A stretch of DNA of 64,000 nucleotides, from NCBI GenBank assembly GCA_017311185.1, contig JAESUZ010001519.1, forward strand, positions 434,001 to 498,000, written 5' to 3'. The translations under genes and the position numbers were made by a program. Positions 35,441-47,360 of the stretch are shown here, piece after piece. The first letter of the stretch is position 1; each line of letters begins with the position of its first letter. Source of the stretch: Proteles cristata cristata. Its lineage: Eukaryota > Chordata > Mammalia > Carnivora > Hyaenidae. The notes under the pieces are model-generated. The model was given only the letters and a program-made list of their open reading frames with translations, did no database searches and was not told where the DNA came from.

Positions 35441-37210
35441 GTCATTAAATATTTGAGCTCTTCCCCCTTGAACAACCACAAAAACACATACACTGACTCA
35501 CTTCCCAAGCAAAGTATCATCAAGTCACCGCTGCACTTCAATGTCTATCATCTCCAAGTGAGGCTAAGTGTCCTGACAGGTCTCCTCTTGTCTAGAGAGC
35601 TTTGCACAGATGGGCATCGTCCAGCACCAACCCCCCAACCGCCAACCCCAATATGCAATGGAAGTACAGGGACAGATCACTATCATCACCAGGAAAGGTG
35701 ATAAACAGGAAGCATGGTGAAGTCACTCACTGGCCCATAGAAATTCTGAAATCATGCTAGACAAATGTCCCGGGGACCCTTCGGCTGGGAGAGTCGAGAG
35801 TGTTGTTTAGACTGTAATTCTCGTTCCTAAAAGGGCCCTACCAGCCCTGTCAGCCTAACGTTTTCCATGGCTCTTGGCTACTCTTCTGACTATTTATGTT
35901 TAAACTATCCTTCTTGGCCACAAGTGAATTGGAAATGAGGCTGTGAAGCCATGTCCTAACTGGAGGCTAAGCAGCTTTCTCCATGGGCTCCCCAGCCTTC
36001 CAGAAAGTTAGGGACTAAGGGTCATTTTCATTCTTGGACAGGTATATGTTTTATCCGTGCTCATGATTTCTCCCACAGTGCATTCTCTTAAAATCTTAGC
36101 GGATTTTAAAATGTTTGCCTCAGTCAGTTACATGAGCCAACAGCCACATTCAGAATTCTTTCTAGGCATATTTCTTAGATTTACAATATTTCTTTGCTTC
36201 TGCCCCATGCTTTCTCTTTCTCAACTTAATTATAAGCCTTGGGCCAATCAGGCTGAGGTGGGAGATACCTTTACTCTCTTCCCCCTACCCTCCCCCCCCT
36301 CCCAGCTATTTTATTCAATTGAAAGGATTTGCTGTGTGCTACCTTAATCCATTCAAAGGCTTTTAATAATGGGAATAAACAGGTTTAGCCTTGATTGGAT
36401 CCTCGCCTCAAGGCTAAGTCTTGATCAGACTTTGCTGCTCAAAGGAGTTTTTTTCAACCCAAGTCCTGAATTTGTAGACTCTATTTTGTTTTGTCACAGC
36501 TTTCCATTGAGTATTATAAACGATCATGGAAATGTTAAGTTATTCCAAAGAACATCCTGGATTCCAGCCATAGAACTCCCTACCTACTCTGTACAGTAGG
36601 AGCCAACATCCTGTTACTAGTAAGGATCAATCTCTGCTCATTTGTTCAGTAGTAAGAGTTTAACACGGCCAGAAAGTGGTCTCAGCTTCTCATCAATGGA
36701 ACTCTGGCTTTCTATCTTGTGGAAGGTTTTCTCTCTCGGGATTAGTACCCCTAAACCTTCCAAACCCAAGGTTGTGGGGACAGGAAGCAAATATTTTGCA
36801 AATTTCTTAGAATAATGGTGTGTGAAATACCACGATGGCGAATTCTTTAAAGGGGTCAAGACGCTAGTAAAAGCTGTGCAGACAAGAATAGCGAATCTCT
36901 ATCTGTACTAGGTACCTGTTTTCATGAGGACTAATTGCTGCCCCTTCACAGTGGAAGGAAGATAATGTAGTCAATTTGCCGCCAGATGGCTAGATAGTAA
37001 CCAATCTCTCCAGATCACTCCAAGGAATGGTGACATGCTGATGGCTTGGTGTTGACATCTGCTGTTGGTAGGTGGGGCACTCAGTATCATCAATGGCTGT
37101 GTCCTTATCAGCCACAAAGAGGGAAATTTTATGCTGCTGAACCTATTTATAGACTCCATTGAACAAAATTGCTGTGGCTAGAGAGAGAGAGAGAGATTAC
37201 CAGACATTTA
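35441..37210. other. Unique DNA, nothing recognised
   Basis: No gene in about 1.8 kb. A C-rich patch lies at 36284-36304 and a short (GA)n at 37181-37196. Frames of 61-96 codons show no motif. Confidence 0.5.
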
Positions 37211-37219
37211 CAAAATGAG

Positions 37220-37446
37220 GTTTTTAAAAACTTTTTTTTATGTTTTATTTATTTCTAGGAGAGAGAGAGAGACAGCGTGAGCAGGGGAGGGTCAGAGAGA
37301 GAGGGAGGGACAGACTCTGAAATAGGCTCCAGGCTCTGAGCTGGCAGTCAGCACAGAGCCCGATGCGGGGCTCGAACCCACGAACCCCGAGATCATGACC
37401 TAAGCGGAAGTCGAACGCTTAACCGACTAAGCCACCCAAGCACCCC
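37220..37446 (-). mobile_element. CanSINE, young
   Basis: Antisense copy: T-rich tail, young-type GGAGAGAGAGAGAGACAGCG, CAGGCTCTGAGCTGGCAGTC, GGCTCGAACCCACGAACC and a head end slightly changed to AAGCCACCCAAGCACCCC. Target duplication CAAAATGAG at 37211-37219 and 37447-37455. Confidence 0.95.
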
Positions 37447-37455
37447 CAAAATGAG

Positions 37456-39954
37456 TTTTTTTTGTTGTTGTTGTTATCTGACTATTGAGAATATCCTCTG
37501 CAGGGGGTGCCCCTTATTAGGCATTGATACAATGCACACATATCTTATACACTGTATGCCCATTCCAAGAAACACAACTCAACACCCCTTTGAAAGATCA
37601 ATCACCTGTCACCAATCTGATTCTTCTCAACTGGCTATACCATTATTCAATGTTCATTATTTGATGTAAATTCAAACCTCAAATTATTTCTCCTATGAAA
37701 TTATATGGACGATCAGATATATGCCCCAAATTATTTCTAATGGGAAAATATCATTTCACAGCCACCTGTCAAGGGTATTTTTGAGTGGGCTGTGATTACA
37801 TCCACTTCTACCCAGCAATGACGCATACAGATCCACCAAAAACTAACAAAGAACCCTATACAAATAAGCCTAAAGTGTATTTTTCTTCAGGTAACTAGTC
37901 AACCTGGCTTTGAGTTTACATTAATCCCTGGCCATCAATGTGTCACCAAGGTCCACTGGTTGTAAGGGTGAGAAGAGACTGACGACCCTGGAAGTCATGT
38001 GTCAAGTTCAGGTTGGAGACCCGCTAGCCCATGGAAACACCGTGTTGTTCTTTTCCAGTTTTGGAATGTAGAGTTGGAATAGATATCCACAGCTCCACAC
38101 TGGGCAGAATTCCCACATGGTCTCCTTATCATATAGAGGAAGGGCTATCTTTGAAGCAAGAAGCAATGGCAGCTCTTATGACTCCAGGGCTCAAGGGAGA
38201 AGTGGAGGAATTCAGTGCACCTGCAGGGGTCGCTGTCACAGTGCAGGGCAGCCGGGAGCCAGCCAGCAAGGAGCCATGCAGCCTCAGCGCTTAGCTCTGA
38301 GGGCACAGGACAAGGTGAAGAATGATGGAAGACAGATAGAGTTGGAAAAAGAAAATAATCAGCAAAGTTACCAGGGGCATTTATTCCTGTCATCGAGCAA
38401 AAAAGCCACAATGGTATTTTTTGGAAGAGGTGTTTTATCAGGGAAAGAGAGACCCTTTAAATAGGTGTTGTCAATGTTGACAACGGATACAGGAGTTCCT
38501 GAGAGAGGACAAATGGGATTCATTTTTTTAAAACAAACTTAACTTTAATTAAACTGAAATAAACCAAGTTTGTATTAAGTTAGAGACTATGTAGTTTGAG
38601 CTTAGAGCAGATAAAGGTATTCCTGGATCAAGTCCTATAAAAATATGGATTATAGTTAAACAGAGAGCTTCTGTTTTGTGTTGGTTTTGTTCTTAGAACT
38701 TTATTGAAAACAGTGAAAACTGTATACAATATATGTTAGATGTATGTGTAGTATATCTTTTTTTTAAGTAGATTTATCCATTCATCACACCTATAGACAA
38801 CGTGTTCTGTGTGAGTGCTTGTGTGTTTATGTGAATTTTATTTATTTATCCCTAAGTGAGGCAACTATTTTGTTCTGAATTTTGCACTACGACTTGGGGA
38901 CTCAATTTTTAGAAAATGCCCTCATCACTTATTACTCCTGATTTTCAGCGTGAAGTCTTAAAGTCACTTCTGATCTATTTTAGACAGCTTATCGAAACCT
39001 GCCCACAATTCTCCTTTGGCCAAAGTTTTTTGACTTGAAAAACCTAATGCTACAAGTTTTTGCTTGCATCTGGTTTTTTGCTCTACTTCGTTGGACTTAG
39101 CTGGTAACCTTCACATTAACCTTTCCTTGGTCTACTCGCTTATAAAACAGTAAAGGTAATACCCTAAGGAGAGATTTTTGCTTTTTATCAAATAAAGGCA
39201 CTACTTCTAATTTATTCAATTTGCTTATTTTTTTTTTTTTATTATTATGGCTGACTATTCCTTCTCTATCAAAGCCCTCTTTTATTTTCTATTGTGGTGG
39301 CGCAAGAACAAACTTGGGACAAACAAATTTCTTCTAATAAAGCAGCAGTTTCCTTTTACAATCATATTCCCTAGCATATGCTCTTGCTTCATTATTCAGG
39401 TATGTAGAAGTTGAAAGGACTAGGAAGTGCACTTTCTCCACTAAGAACAGAACCCTTAATAAATGCTTCTGTGTCTGCAAAACCGCCTCAAAAATTAAGT
39501 GAGTTTAGTATAAATCATATAAAGGTACTCTCTACATTTTTGTGATTTACAAGGCAGGGAAAGAGGATCTTGGTCATGTTTCGGTCAAATGTCATCTCTG
39601 GGATTCTAAATCACATTAAAAAGAAATGTGTTTCTCGCCAGGAAACCCCTGGTATTTATCCTGTCATGGGAGTCCACGTTCAAGTTGTATCTTGGTCAGA
39701 GATTGATTGGAATTAGAACAATAGTTATACTTTGGTCTAAGAGTGGGTCCCCAGATACCCAAACAATAAACCTGACAACGTCCACGGAACACTCTGTACA
39801 AGTTAGGTGGTTTCCTATGGAGAAGAGAGAAAACATTCCAGAGAGTTCCCTTGAGTTTGACCAAAGCTTCCCGGGGCACTGGGAGAACTTCGCATGCCTC
39901 TGCTCCTTAGTTAAAAACATATGGGGTAAGAATTTTGAGAACAGCTTCTGGTGA
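37456..39954. other. Unique DNA, nothing recognised
   Basis: No gene in about 2.5 kb. Three overlapping frames at 38031-38464 (87-115 codons, both strands) lie in a less AT-rich patch but share no motif. A (GTT)n of five units lies at 37462-37476 and T runs at 38758-38766 and 39229-39240. Confidence 0.5.
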
Positions 39955-40060
39955 CAGAGCATGCAGCAAGCTGAGAACTGGATTTAAAGCCAGAAGATCC
40001 AGGTTTAAGTGAGGTCTTGCCCTCACCAACTGTTCCTAAGTCCCTAAGACCCATCTTCCT
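39955..40060 (+). repeat. Possible MIR remnant
   Basis: GAGAACTGGATTTAAAGCC, GATCCAGGTTTAAGTGAGGTC and CACCAACTGTTCCTAAGTCCC weakly follow the MIR core. Low certainty. Confidence 0.38.
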
Positions 40061-40379
40061 GTGTGTGTGCTCTGGGAAAAAGGACCTGGTTGGCAGTGCG
40101 CGTACTTCTGGTCACGATTAGAAATAATAATGCATTTGAGAAACGCGTGATAAACGAAATACAAGGCACAAGTGGTGCATGTTTTTGCTCATAAACACAG
40201 AGAAGTAACGAAGAGCTGGATTTTGTGCGGACAACGCCAAGCGTTTACAGACAGAGACAGAGGCTAAGGAGGCTGACTACATTGTTTAGGGTTACAGAGA
40301 CAGAGAGAAAAATGAAAAACTAAAGTTCCCAGAAAGTTTGCTTTCCACACAACACAGAGAGATCTGGAAGGATTGTAGA

Positions 40380-40515
40380 TCAGTGCTTTTCAAAACAATG
40401 TGTGGATATTGGTTAAAATGTAAATTCATGGTCTTTGCCCAAGACTAACTGGACCAGAGTCCTTGGGAATGGATTCGTTTGGTACAAATCCCCAAGCCGA
40501 TCACGTGCACTGGAG
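40380..40515. repeat. Possible hAT-type (MER5/MER20-like) fossil
   Basis: TCAGTGCTTTTCAAAACAATG, then TGTAAATTCATGGTC, then AATCCCCAAGCCGATCACGTGCACTG resemble the ends and middle of short non-autonomous hAT elements. Diverged, hence only tentative. Confidence 0.42.
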
Positions 40516-40530
40516 TCACTGCCGATTGCC

Positions 40531-40811
40531 TTTTTTTTTTTTTTTAAATTAGCAGCATCATATTTAATGGTGAAATGTTAAACACTTTATTTTTATTTTT
40601 TTTTATTTTTATTTTTTTATTTCTAGGATAGAGAGAGACAGCGTGAACAGGGGAGGGTCAGAGAGAGAGGGAGTCACAGCCTGAAACAGGCTCCAGGCTC
40701 TGAGCTGGCAGTCAGCACAGAGCCCGACGCGGGGCTCGAACCCACGAACCGCGAGATCAGGACCTAAGCGAAAGTCGGACGCTTAACCGACTAAGCCACC
40801 CAGGCGCCCCA
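40531..40811 (-). mobile_element. CanSINE with 3'-transduced LINE-1 piece
   Basis: Antisense CanSINE (body 40621-40811, young type, head end GCCACCCAGGCGCCCC). Reading the minus strand, its A-rich tail (40587-40620) is followed by about 40 non-SINE bases (40546-40586) and then a second, pure A run (plus-strand T at 40531-40545). Only then comes the 9-bp target duplication CCGATTGCC (40522-40530 and 40812-40820). The extra bases (plus strand AGCAGCATCATATTTAATGG, then TGAAATG) read as LINE-1 ORF2. The simplest reading is 3' transduction from a source SINE lying antisense in a LINE-1. Confidence 0.9.
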
Positions 40812-40820
40812 CCGATTGCC

Positions 40821-41505
40821 CTTTAACAGAGACCCAGTGCAGTCAGATGGTGGAATATTTGTATGTCCTTGGACATTGGCTGCTGAGTTTCTGTGTCTTT
40901 TAAAAGAAGGTTGAAATGAAGGTTGCTGCCATCTCCCAGTCTGCGATGTCATACAAGTAAAAATGTAAAAATTAAGGACTTCTACACAGTATAAGAAAAA
41001 CGAGAGCTCCCTTGATAAGTGCTCACACATAGCAGGAGCGGCATGGGTCACTTCTCTGTTCCTGCTGTGGCACAAGGGAAGTCCCTGAGATTGAATTCCC
41101 TCAGCAGGAGAGACAGGAATGTACCCGCAGGGCGTTTGTTGCTGGAGGAAGCAAATACCAAGTGTTTTAAAGTCTTGATTTATTTTCGAGAAAACAATAT
41201 AACCTTCCTAGGCCATCTAAAAATTATGTCCATGCTCCCAAGGGTGACCAGAGTGCCTCTGTCTCCGTGGGCTCTGCCCCAGGCCTGTTTTACTGTCTCA
41301 CCCTGACCACGTGCCCTGTGCACATCAAGTCACTGTTCCACGCAGCTCTCCCCATCGGGGCATCTGATAGCACAGGGGACAGAAAGGACAGGGTGGGGAA
41401 AACAGATGCTAGTGTGGGCACATGGGTCTGGCACTGCTGTCCATATGGGCTCCATTCCTAATAAGGATTTACTGACTATATGGCCTTAAATGCTCTTTAA
41501 TAGTC
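40821..41505. other. Unique DNA, nothing recognised
   Basis: No gene. Overlapping frames at 40791-41075, 41019-41306 and 41267-41461 lack motifs. The first starts in the CanSINE head. Confidence 0.5.
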
Positions 41506-41640
41506 CTCCATTTCAATTTCTGTCTTAGTTAACTTCGAGACAGAAGCATGTACTTTTCTGGGCTCAAATGAGGTTGAAATGAGCTAATGCACATAAATTT
41601 GCCCAACACAAAGCAATTTACACATCGATGCTTCCTTTCT
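41506..41640 (+). repeat. Possible MIR remnant
   Basis: CATTTCAATTTCTGTCTTAG, GAGGTTGAAATGAGCTAATGC and CAACACAAAGCAATTTACAC weakly follow the MIR 3' half. Confidence 0.42.
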
Positions 41641-41699
41641 TCTCACCCCTGCTGAACACATCTATCTTTTCCTGCCCTTTACTACATCTTATTATTAGA

Positions 41700-42030
41700 T
41701 TAACTTAAATTTAACAAATACTTATTTGGTGCCGACTATACACACAGATGTGTATGTATTAATGAACAGCTTTAACAACCCCTGAAGAATTTTACCCGGA
41801 TGTCATATGAGGCACATCACGGTCAAGTTGGTAGTGGTAACAGTCCCAAGGCAGCGAGACATCACATGCATCCTACATATAGTATTGGACAAGGTAGTTC
41901 TGCAAGGAAGGTATTATGGTGTCCCCTTTACCAATGGAATCATGGCTCAGAGAAACAAAGGGAAGAAGCAAGGCCAAGTGCAGAGGGGGAGTTGGCATTC
42001 AACTCTGTCATCCTTCAAAACCTATCCTTC
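41700..42030 (-). repeat. Possible MIR/L2-type remnant
   Basis: TTAACAAATACTTATTTGGTG, then GGTATTATGGTGTCCCCTTTACC, then TGGCTCAGAGAAACAAAGGG and GGGAGTTGGCATTCAACTCTGTC follow the antisense MIR order ('...cccattttacagatgaggaaactgaggctcagagagg...gagctgggattcgaactc'). Confidence 0.48.
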
Positions 42031-42377
42031 CCCTGGACCACATTCATGCCCAGTCTAAAACCAGACTGAAAGCTTTTCTCCTTAAAACTTACCCCTTTCT
42101 ATTTCCTATTTCAGAAAATGGAATCACAATTAAGTTAGTCATTCAAGAATGGGTATTTTTTCCTTGAAACTCTCTCTCTTTTTTTTTTTTTTTATTTCAT
42201 GCTTCTACCAGTGGCTTAGTCTTTTTCATTTATACTCTCCATATTTGAAAATATTCTTAGGCATAGAACTTCTACTCTAGGACATTTAAGGTCACACTCA
42301 TTACCTCAAATGTGGATGGCAAAATAAACCTTTTCTTTGTGTCCAGTAAGAGACCTCATGACTTTATCTGTGTCAAC

Positions 42378-42895
42378 ATTTCTAGAATGATCTTTCTGAA
42401 CCCCAGATTTAGATATGATCGTATCGCTGTTTCCAGGGTGTCCAAGGTTCTTCATGCCTATTCAAGCAGCCTCTACTCCTGGTATTTCCCTTTGGTAACT
42501 GTTTGCAACCTTGTGTGCCATTTCCTTTAACATGGCTGTGACAACTTTACTTTCCATATGTGAAAGGTTTGGAGCACTCTTCTGTTGTTCCCCTGGAAGA
42601 GACCAGTGAAGACTCAAGACTCATTCAAGGGCTACCTCCTCTGTGGACACTTGATTAATCTCCAGTCAGAACTATCTACCCCTGACCCCCTCCCCCAACA
42701 CCCCCACCACACTGTATTGTGTAGGACCCTCTATCACAAGTTGCTTGTTAAGTGTCCCCCCACCTGACATACTGTGTCTTTCTTGAAATCAGGGAGGGGA
42801 GTTTTGTTTGTCTTTGACTTCTAACAGCCAGTACAATGCTGGAAATTAGAACACCCACTAAGTGTTTCCCAAAAGCGTAAATAAATGAGCGAGGG
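42378..42895 (+). repeat. L2 LINE 3' remnant
   Basis: Sense L2 3' region: ATATGATCGTATCGCTG, GACTCAAGACTCATTCAAGG, GCTACCTCCTCTGTGGACAC, TGTGTCTTTCTTGAAATCAGGG and GCCAGTACAATGCTGGAAATTA in the order of the L2 3' end ('tgatcatgtcactcc...ccttcaagactcagctcaaatgtcacctcctctgtgaagcc...ttgagggcagggac...agcacagtgcctggcac'). No coding capacity. Confidence 0.68.
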
Positions 42896-44125
42896 AATAG
42901 TCTACTGTTTTATACCAGGATTAGGCAGATGAGGGGCCAGAGGCTTCATGCAGGGTCTGTAATGCAATAAAAACAAGACAAGGTCTCTGACACAGACAGC
43001 CTGTCCAGGTGACTGAACAATAGGTCAAGTTTAATTGATGAGTTATGTCTTCCCTTCCTTTTTTCTTCCCTATTATTCTGTACAGATGAGTCTATTTACC
43101 TGAATATATCACATTCGCTGTGATTCTCCCTTTGCGCCTATGAAACTGTAAATGGTCCAAGCTCTGAAAGGGAACCAGATATTTCTACAAATTGTTTTGG
43201 AGATATATTACCCCAGTTTCATGGACAACCTTGAGGGTATCACCCTGAATGTTTAGTTCACAAGGGTCTGTCTAGAAAAACGAGCTTGGAAAATTGAGGT
43301 GGAGAGCTTATTTGTCCCTTTAAAGAGTGCTCATTTTACTACTTCAATAAAAAGGGGAAATAAAAAGCAGTGCCAGAGGGGTCTGTCAAATGGCACAGAA
43401 AACCAGTGGTTTAGCTATGACCACTTTCCACTAAATCTAAAGGAAGCAACCGCAGGGGCTTAACACGCTGATTTTTCTCACACCAGAGGAGTCCTGGAGG
43501 GAGACAAGGCAAGGGAGGCAGCTCCATGAAGTTGTCAGTGACTCGGTTTCCCTTTTCTTTCTGCACCATCATCACTAGTAGTTGGTTCTTGGTTTCCAGG
43601 ACATAAGGCCACTGCTCCACCTCTGGGCAAAGACTGTGCTTTGCGAAACTGAAGGAGGGGCCGGAGCGAAGGGAGACCATGCTTCTTTTTCCCCCTTAAG
43701 CGCCACCCAGTGGACGTGGCAAGAACACATCCCACCCACACTGGCTTCAAGGAAACCTACCAGAAGCAGCTTTTGGGGCATTGGACCTCCTTGAACAAAT
43801 GGTTCTTTTAGTGAGAAAGAAGGGAGAAAGAAAACATGACTCTTCTAAGACCCAGGGGCATCCTTCCTGTTTGGGTAATGGGGCAGGGATACTGAACTCA
43901 AGATGTAATAACCTGTAGGCTGATGGCTAAGAGGGCTTGAATTTCAGGTGCATAAGGCACCTCCGCGGTCCCCGGCACAAATTCATCTGCTTTGCTCTCC
44001 CTCCACGGCGGTCCTGTTCAGGCCTCTAGAGATTTCAGCTTGGATTAGTATCTATCAACTCTTATCTACTCTCTAGTATCTCTGCTTTGAATTTTTCTTA
44101 GTACCTCTTGTGTACTACTAGGAGA
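42896..44125. other. Unique DNA, nothing recognised
   Basis: No gene. Five overlapping frames on both strands at 43411-43794 lie in a GC-richer patch without motifs. Confidence 0.48.
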
Positions 44126-44136
44126 TTTAACTTTCT

Positions 44137-44338
44137 TTTTTAAAGAGATTGTTTATTCTGAGAGAGACAAATAGAGAGAGCATGAGTCGGGAAGGGTAGA
44201 GAGAGAAGGGGACAGAGGATCAGAAGTAGGCTCCACGCTGATAGCAGAGAGCTGACATGGGGCTCACACTCACAAACTATGAAATCATGACCTGAGCTGA
44301 AGTCAGACATTTAGCTGACTGAGCCACCTAGGCTCCCC
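44137..44338 (-). mobile_element. CanSINE, older
   Basis: Antisense copy: TTTTTTAAAGAGATTGTTTATTC tail, GAGAGCATGAGTCGGGAAGG, then a partly deleted middle (CTCCACGCTGATAGCAG), head end GAGCCACCTAGGCTCCCC. Imperfect flanking TAACTTTCT at 44128-44136 and near 44349. Confidence 0.9.
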
Positions 44339-44367
44339 TGGGTGGAGCTAACTTTCTAGAATACATA

Positions 44368-44850
44368 TTAATTATGTCACTGCCCTCCCTGAATCGCTCC
44401 TTTCTATAAAGTTAATCTTATTAGTATAGCATAAGATACTCATCATGACCCTTTGTTACTTGGTTCTGGCTTTTCTCGACAGCCCCATGTTTTAGGACTG
44501 CTCACTGTGCACCTTGGTTCTGGCCATAGTGAGAAAAACCTTCAGACTCGCCGCTGTCCTAGATCTCACCAGCCTCTTGCCACGTGATGCCTTCTGCTGG
44601 GGCTGCTCTTCTTCTCTCTCCATTTTTCTCACCTAAATTGTCCCTCAAGAGATGTGACTTTCTGCAGGAGACCGTCGCACCTTTTTGGGTTACACCTTCC
44701 CTTCTATTGCCTTCACACTACCATGTCATTATTCCCCATGCAAGTATCTGCATCTTCCTCTATACTAAAGATTTGTGAAACTGGAAAAGCATTTGTTTTT
44801 TTCACAACTGCAATCCCTTGTGCCTAGTGCTGGGAGTAGCAATGAAGATG
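44368..44850 (+). repeat. L2 LINE 3' remnant
   Basis: Sense L2: ATTATGTCACTGCCCTCCC, CTCATCATGACCCTTTGTTAC, AGCCTCTTGCCACGTGATG, TCTTCTTCTCTCTCCATTTTTCTC and CTTGTGCCTAGTGCTGG keep the L2 3' order. Two L2 remnants in the same orientation (42378 and here), separated by unique DNA and a CanSINE, are separate insertions or one split element. Confidence 0.63.
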
Positions 44851-45514
44851 GACTTCGTGAACAGGCAAACAAATGCAAATTTGCCATTGTCCTTCTCACT
44901 CCCCATTGAAGAGAGTTTGGGGAGGAGTGGTCGGCAGGTACTGGGAGAAAAGATGACTCTATCCATCATGCAAGAGCCCCAAAACCCCTCTATTTTCTCC
45001 ACCAAAGTAAAGACTTACAGATGCTTCCCCTCCTTCACTTACATCCCCCTGGCTTCCTTCCTGTGATTTATTTTGTTCAATGCTGCCTTTGGTATTTATT
45101 TCAATCCAACCGAGTCTTGAACCAAGTTTCGTGGAAAGAGTATGGAAAAGTTGGATGCGATCTTTCCTAGACTGCATGTAACCCACATACAGATACAGGG
45201 TTTTCAAATAATGATCTGCCTCTGGCTAAGCAATTCAACACTGTCCAGGGATTTTTCCTGGGAAACAGCAATGCTTCCGGTGGTTGCATACGGTAGTTTG
45301 ACATATACAAAGATGAGAACCTAACTAATTATAGATATTTATGTTACTGGAAGACCTGCTTATATAAAATACTTATGCAAGATTCCTTTGAAACACACCT
45401 GTCATTACTTATGAGCAATGGACTGAAAAACTTTATGAAGCTTAGAAAAGAGATTCCTTCTTTTAGGACATATACGATCTATCTGAAACTTATTTCTTCT
45501 GTTTAAAAAGCCTC
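44851..45514. other. Unique DNA, nothing recognised
   Basis: No gene or nameable repeat. Short overlapping frames on both strands lack motifs. Confidence 0.48.
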
Positions 45515-47360
45515 TGTTTTAGGGTTCTGGTCCAAGATAGGGCATAAGAAGACCCTTTACTCACCTCCTCCATGGGAAATAGGATATTATACCCTCTTAC
45601 AGGACAATTTCTCCTGAAGAAAACCTGAGGGGCTCACTGCACAATGAACCACAAAAAAGACAAAACCAAGAGAAAAGAAACAGACATGATAACAAAGGGA
45701 AGCTCCATCCTGACGCTGAGAAGGGCAGTGAGGAGGGACAGGACTGAGGGACCGGGAACTGAGCCCTCTGACTTGGGCAGAGGAAAACAGCCGTGGTTTA
45801 AAAGATCAGTAGCCTATAAAACAGACCACACCAGAACCCTGGCAAACACCAGAGCAGCTGAGGGAATGTTCTCTGGCTCATGACAAGAGGGCAGAGTCGG
45901 GTCTGGTACCATAACTGGCCCGCACCTCAGCCAGCCCTGGGCCCACAGACATGCACCAGTCCCATTGCCTCTGGGGTGCAAGGAAAAAAAGAGTTTTATT
46001 GGTTTTTTGTCTCTTTATTTTTTGTCTTTTACTTCTTTTCCTCCCCCTCCCCCCCACCATTTTCTTCTTTCTTACTTTCTTTTATTTCCCTCTTTTCCTT
46101 AAAAAGCCGCAGGTTACCAGAGCTCCTCACCTACATAGAAAAGCCAGCACTAGAACTCCACCAAATGGCCACGGAAGCTGCTGGAACATTCTCTGGGTGG
46201 GAAGGGCTTACAGACACCACCTACACTCTGACGCCGCCTTCTTGAAAGTGGAGACCAGTGCAGAGTCCGGGAGCCCTAGCCATCCTGCTGCATGGGTAAT
46301 CCTGGGGCCCCTGGCACCCACCAGCCCTAGGCACCCCACCAAGGCGGCCACAGGGTGGTGCACATTGGGGCTTCTTAGTTAGCACTCACTACAGCTCCAG
46401 ACTATGTGTCAAGGGGACACAGGTGCCAACCATATAGAACATTCCGGGCTTCAGATGGCTTGCTAGGGCCTCCCTGGTGCAGAGAGCTCTGGAGACTCTC
46501 AGCTGAAGTCTGCTTCAGATGCAGCCTCCCTGCCAGGGTGCTCTCTGGGAACCCCCAGCCCATGCGTGCCTGTGTTAGGCACACCACCGGAGAACTCTCC
46601 ATGCCAAGTGCCCTAAACACGCCTGCCTCTACCAGCCTCAGCTGGGGCCCCTCCCCATGAGCACCCTGGTGCACCCTGGCTTGTACCCAGCTCCACTTCG
46701 GGTGTCCTGCTGGTGTACATATGCACAGAAAGCCCAGGGGCCACATTGGCCGGGGCCCATTTAGCTGTCGCTGTCTTCCCAGGGGAGCACCCGCAGGGAG
46801 AGCCCTGGCACCTCGCAGTCTGCACCCTGCCTTGGCTCTAGCCACCACACCTCTCCATGCAGAGTCCTGGAACACCTACTTTGCATCCACTTCAGCTTCC
46901 ACTATCCTGCCAAGGTGCCCACTGCATGTAGAGCCCTGGGTCCTCCCGGCTTGTGCTCATCCTAGTGTCAGCTGCCCTGAGGGCACACTCTGTACACAGA
47001 GTCAAGACAGCCTGGCTTCACACCGCCTCAGCCCCAGCTGCCTTGCCAAGGTACCCTGTGGGGAGCATCCTGGAGCACCCTGGCTTACACCCCCACCAGC
47101 CTCAGCCGTCCTGCGGTGGGGGGGGGGGTGGGTCAGCACACGGAGCCACGGGACACCCTGACCTGCATCCACTGCGGCCCTAGCTATCCTGACGGGGGTG
47201 GGAGTGGGGGGAGTCCTGGGAGCCGCCGCCTGTTCCACTCCCAGCTACAGCCACCAGCAGAGCTCACCAGCCACACACAGTCTACACAGCGGGTGGCCAG
47301 ACACAAGACCATGCCTTCAAGTTTAGGAGAAGACGCCATTCTGCCTAATCCACAGAAACA
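45515..47360 (+). promoter_or_regulatory. LINE-1 5' region with ~70-bp units
   Basis: GC-richer than anything else in the window. It holds a polypyrimidine tract (about 45985-46105) and, from about 46480 to 47270, about eleven degenerate units of 60-78 bases. The clearest unit starts are near 46799, 46860, 46930, 46999, 47063, 47142 and 47210, each beginning like AGAGCCCTGG and holding CACCCTGGCTT and CAGCTGCCTTGCC-like phrases. LINE-1 5' regions hold the internal pol II promoter, and tandem 5' units are known from some mammalian L1s. Promoter function of this copy is inference. Long frames on both strands here (up to 157 codons) follow from base composition. Confidence 0.72.

Noticed and set aside
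38031..38464. Overlapping ORFs of 87-115 codons on both strands
   Set aside because: No motif or codon pattern that separates one frame from the others. Likely chance frames in less AT-rich DNA.
46402..47161. ORFs of 146-157 codons on both strands
   Set aside because: They lie in the GC-rich tandem-unit part of a LINE-1 5' region, overlap on both strands and have no domain. Stop-poor composition explains them.
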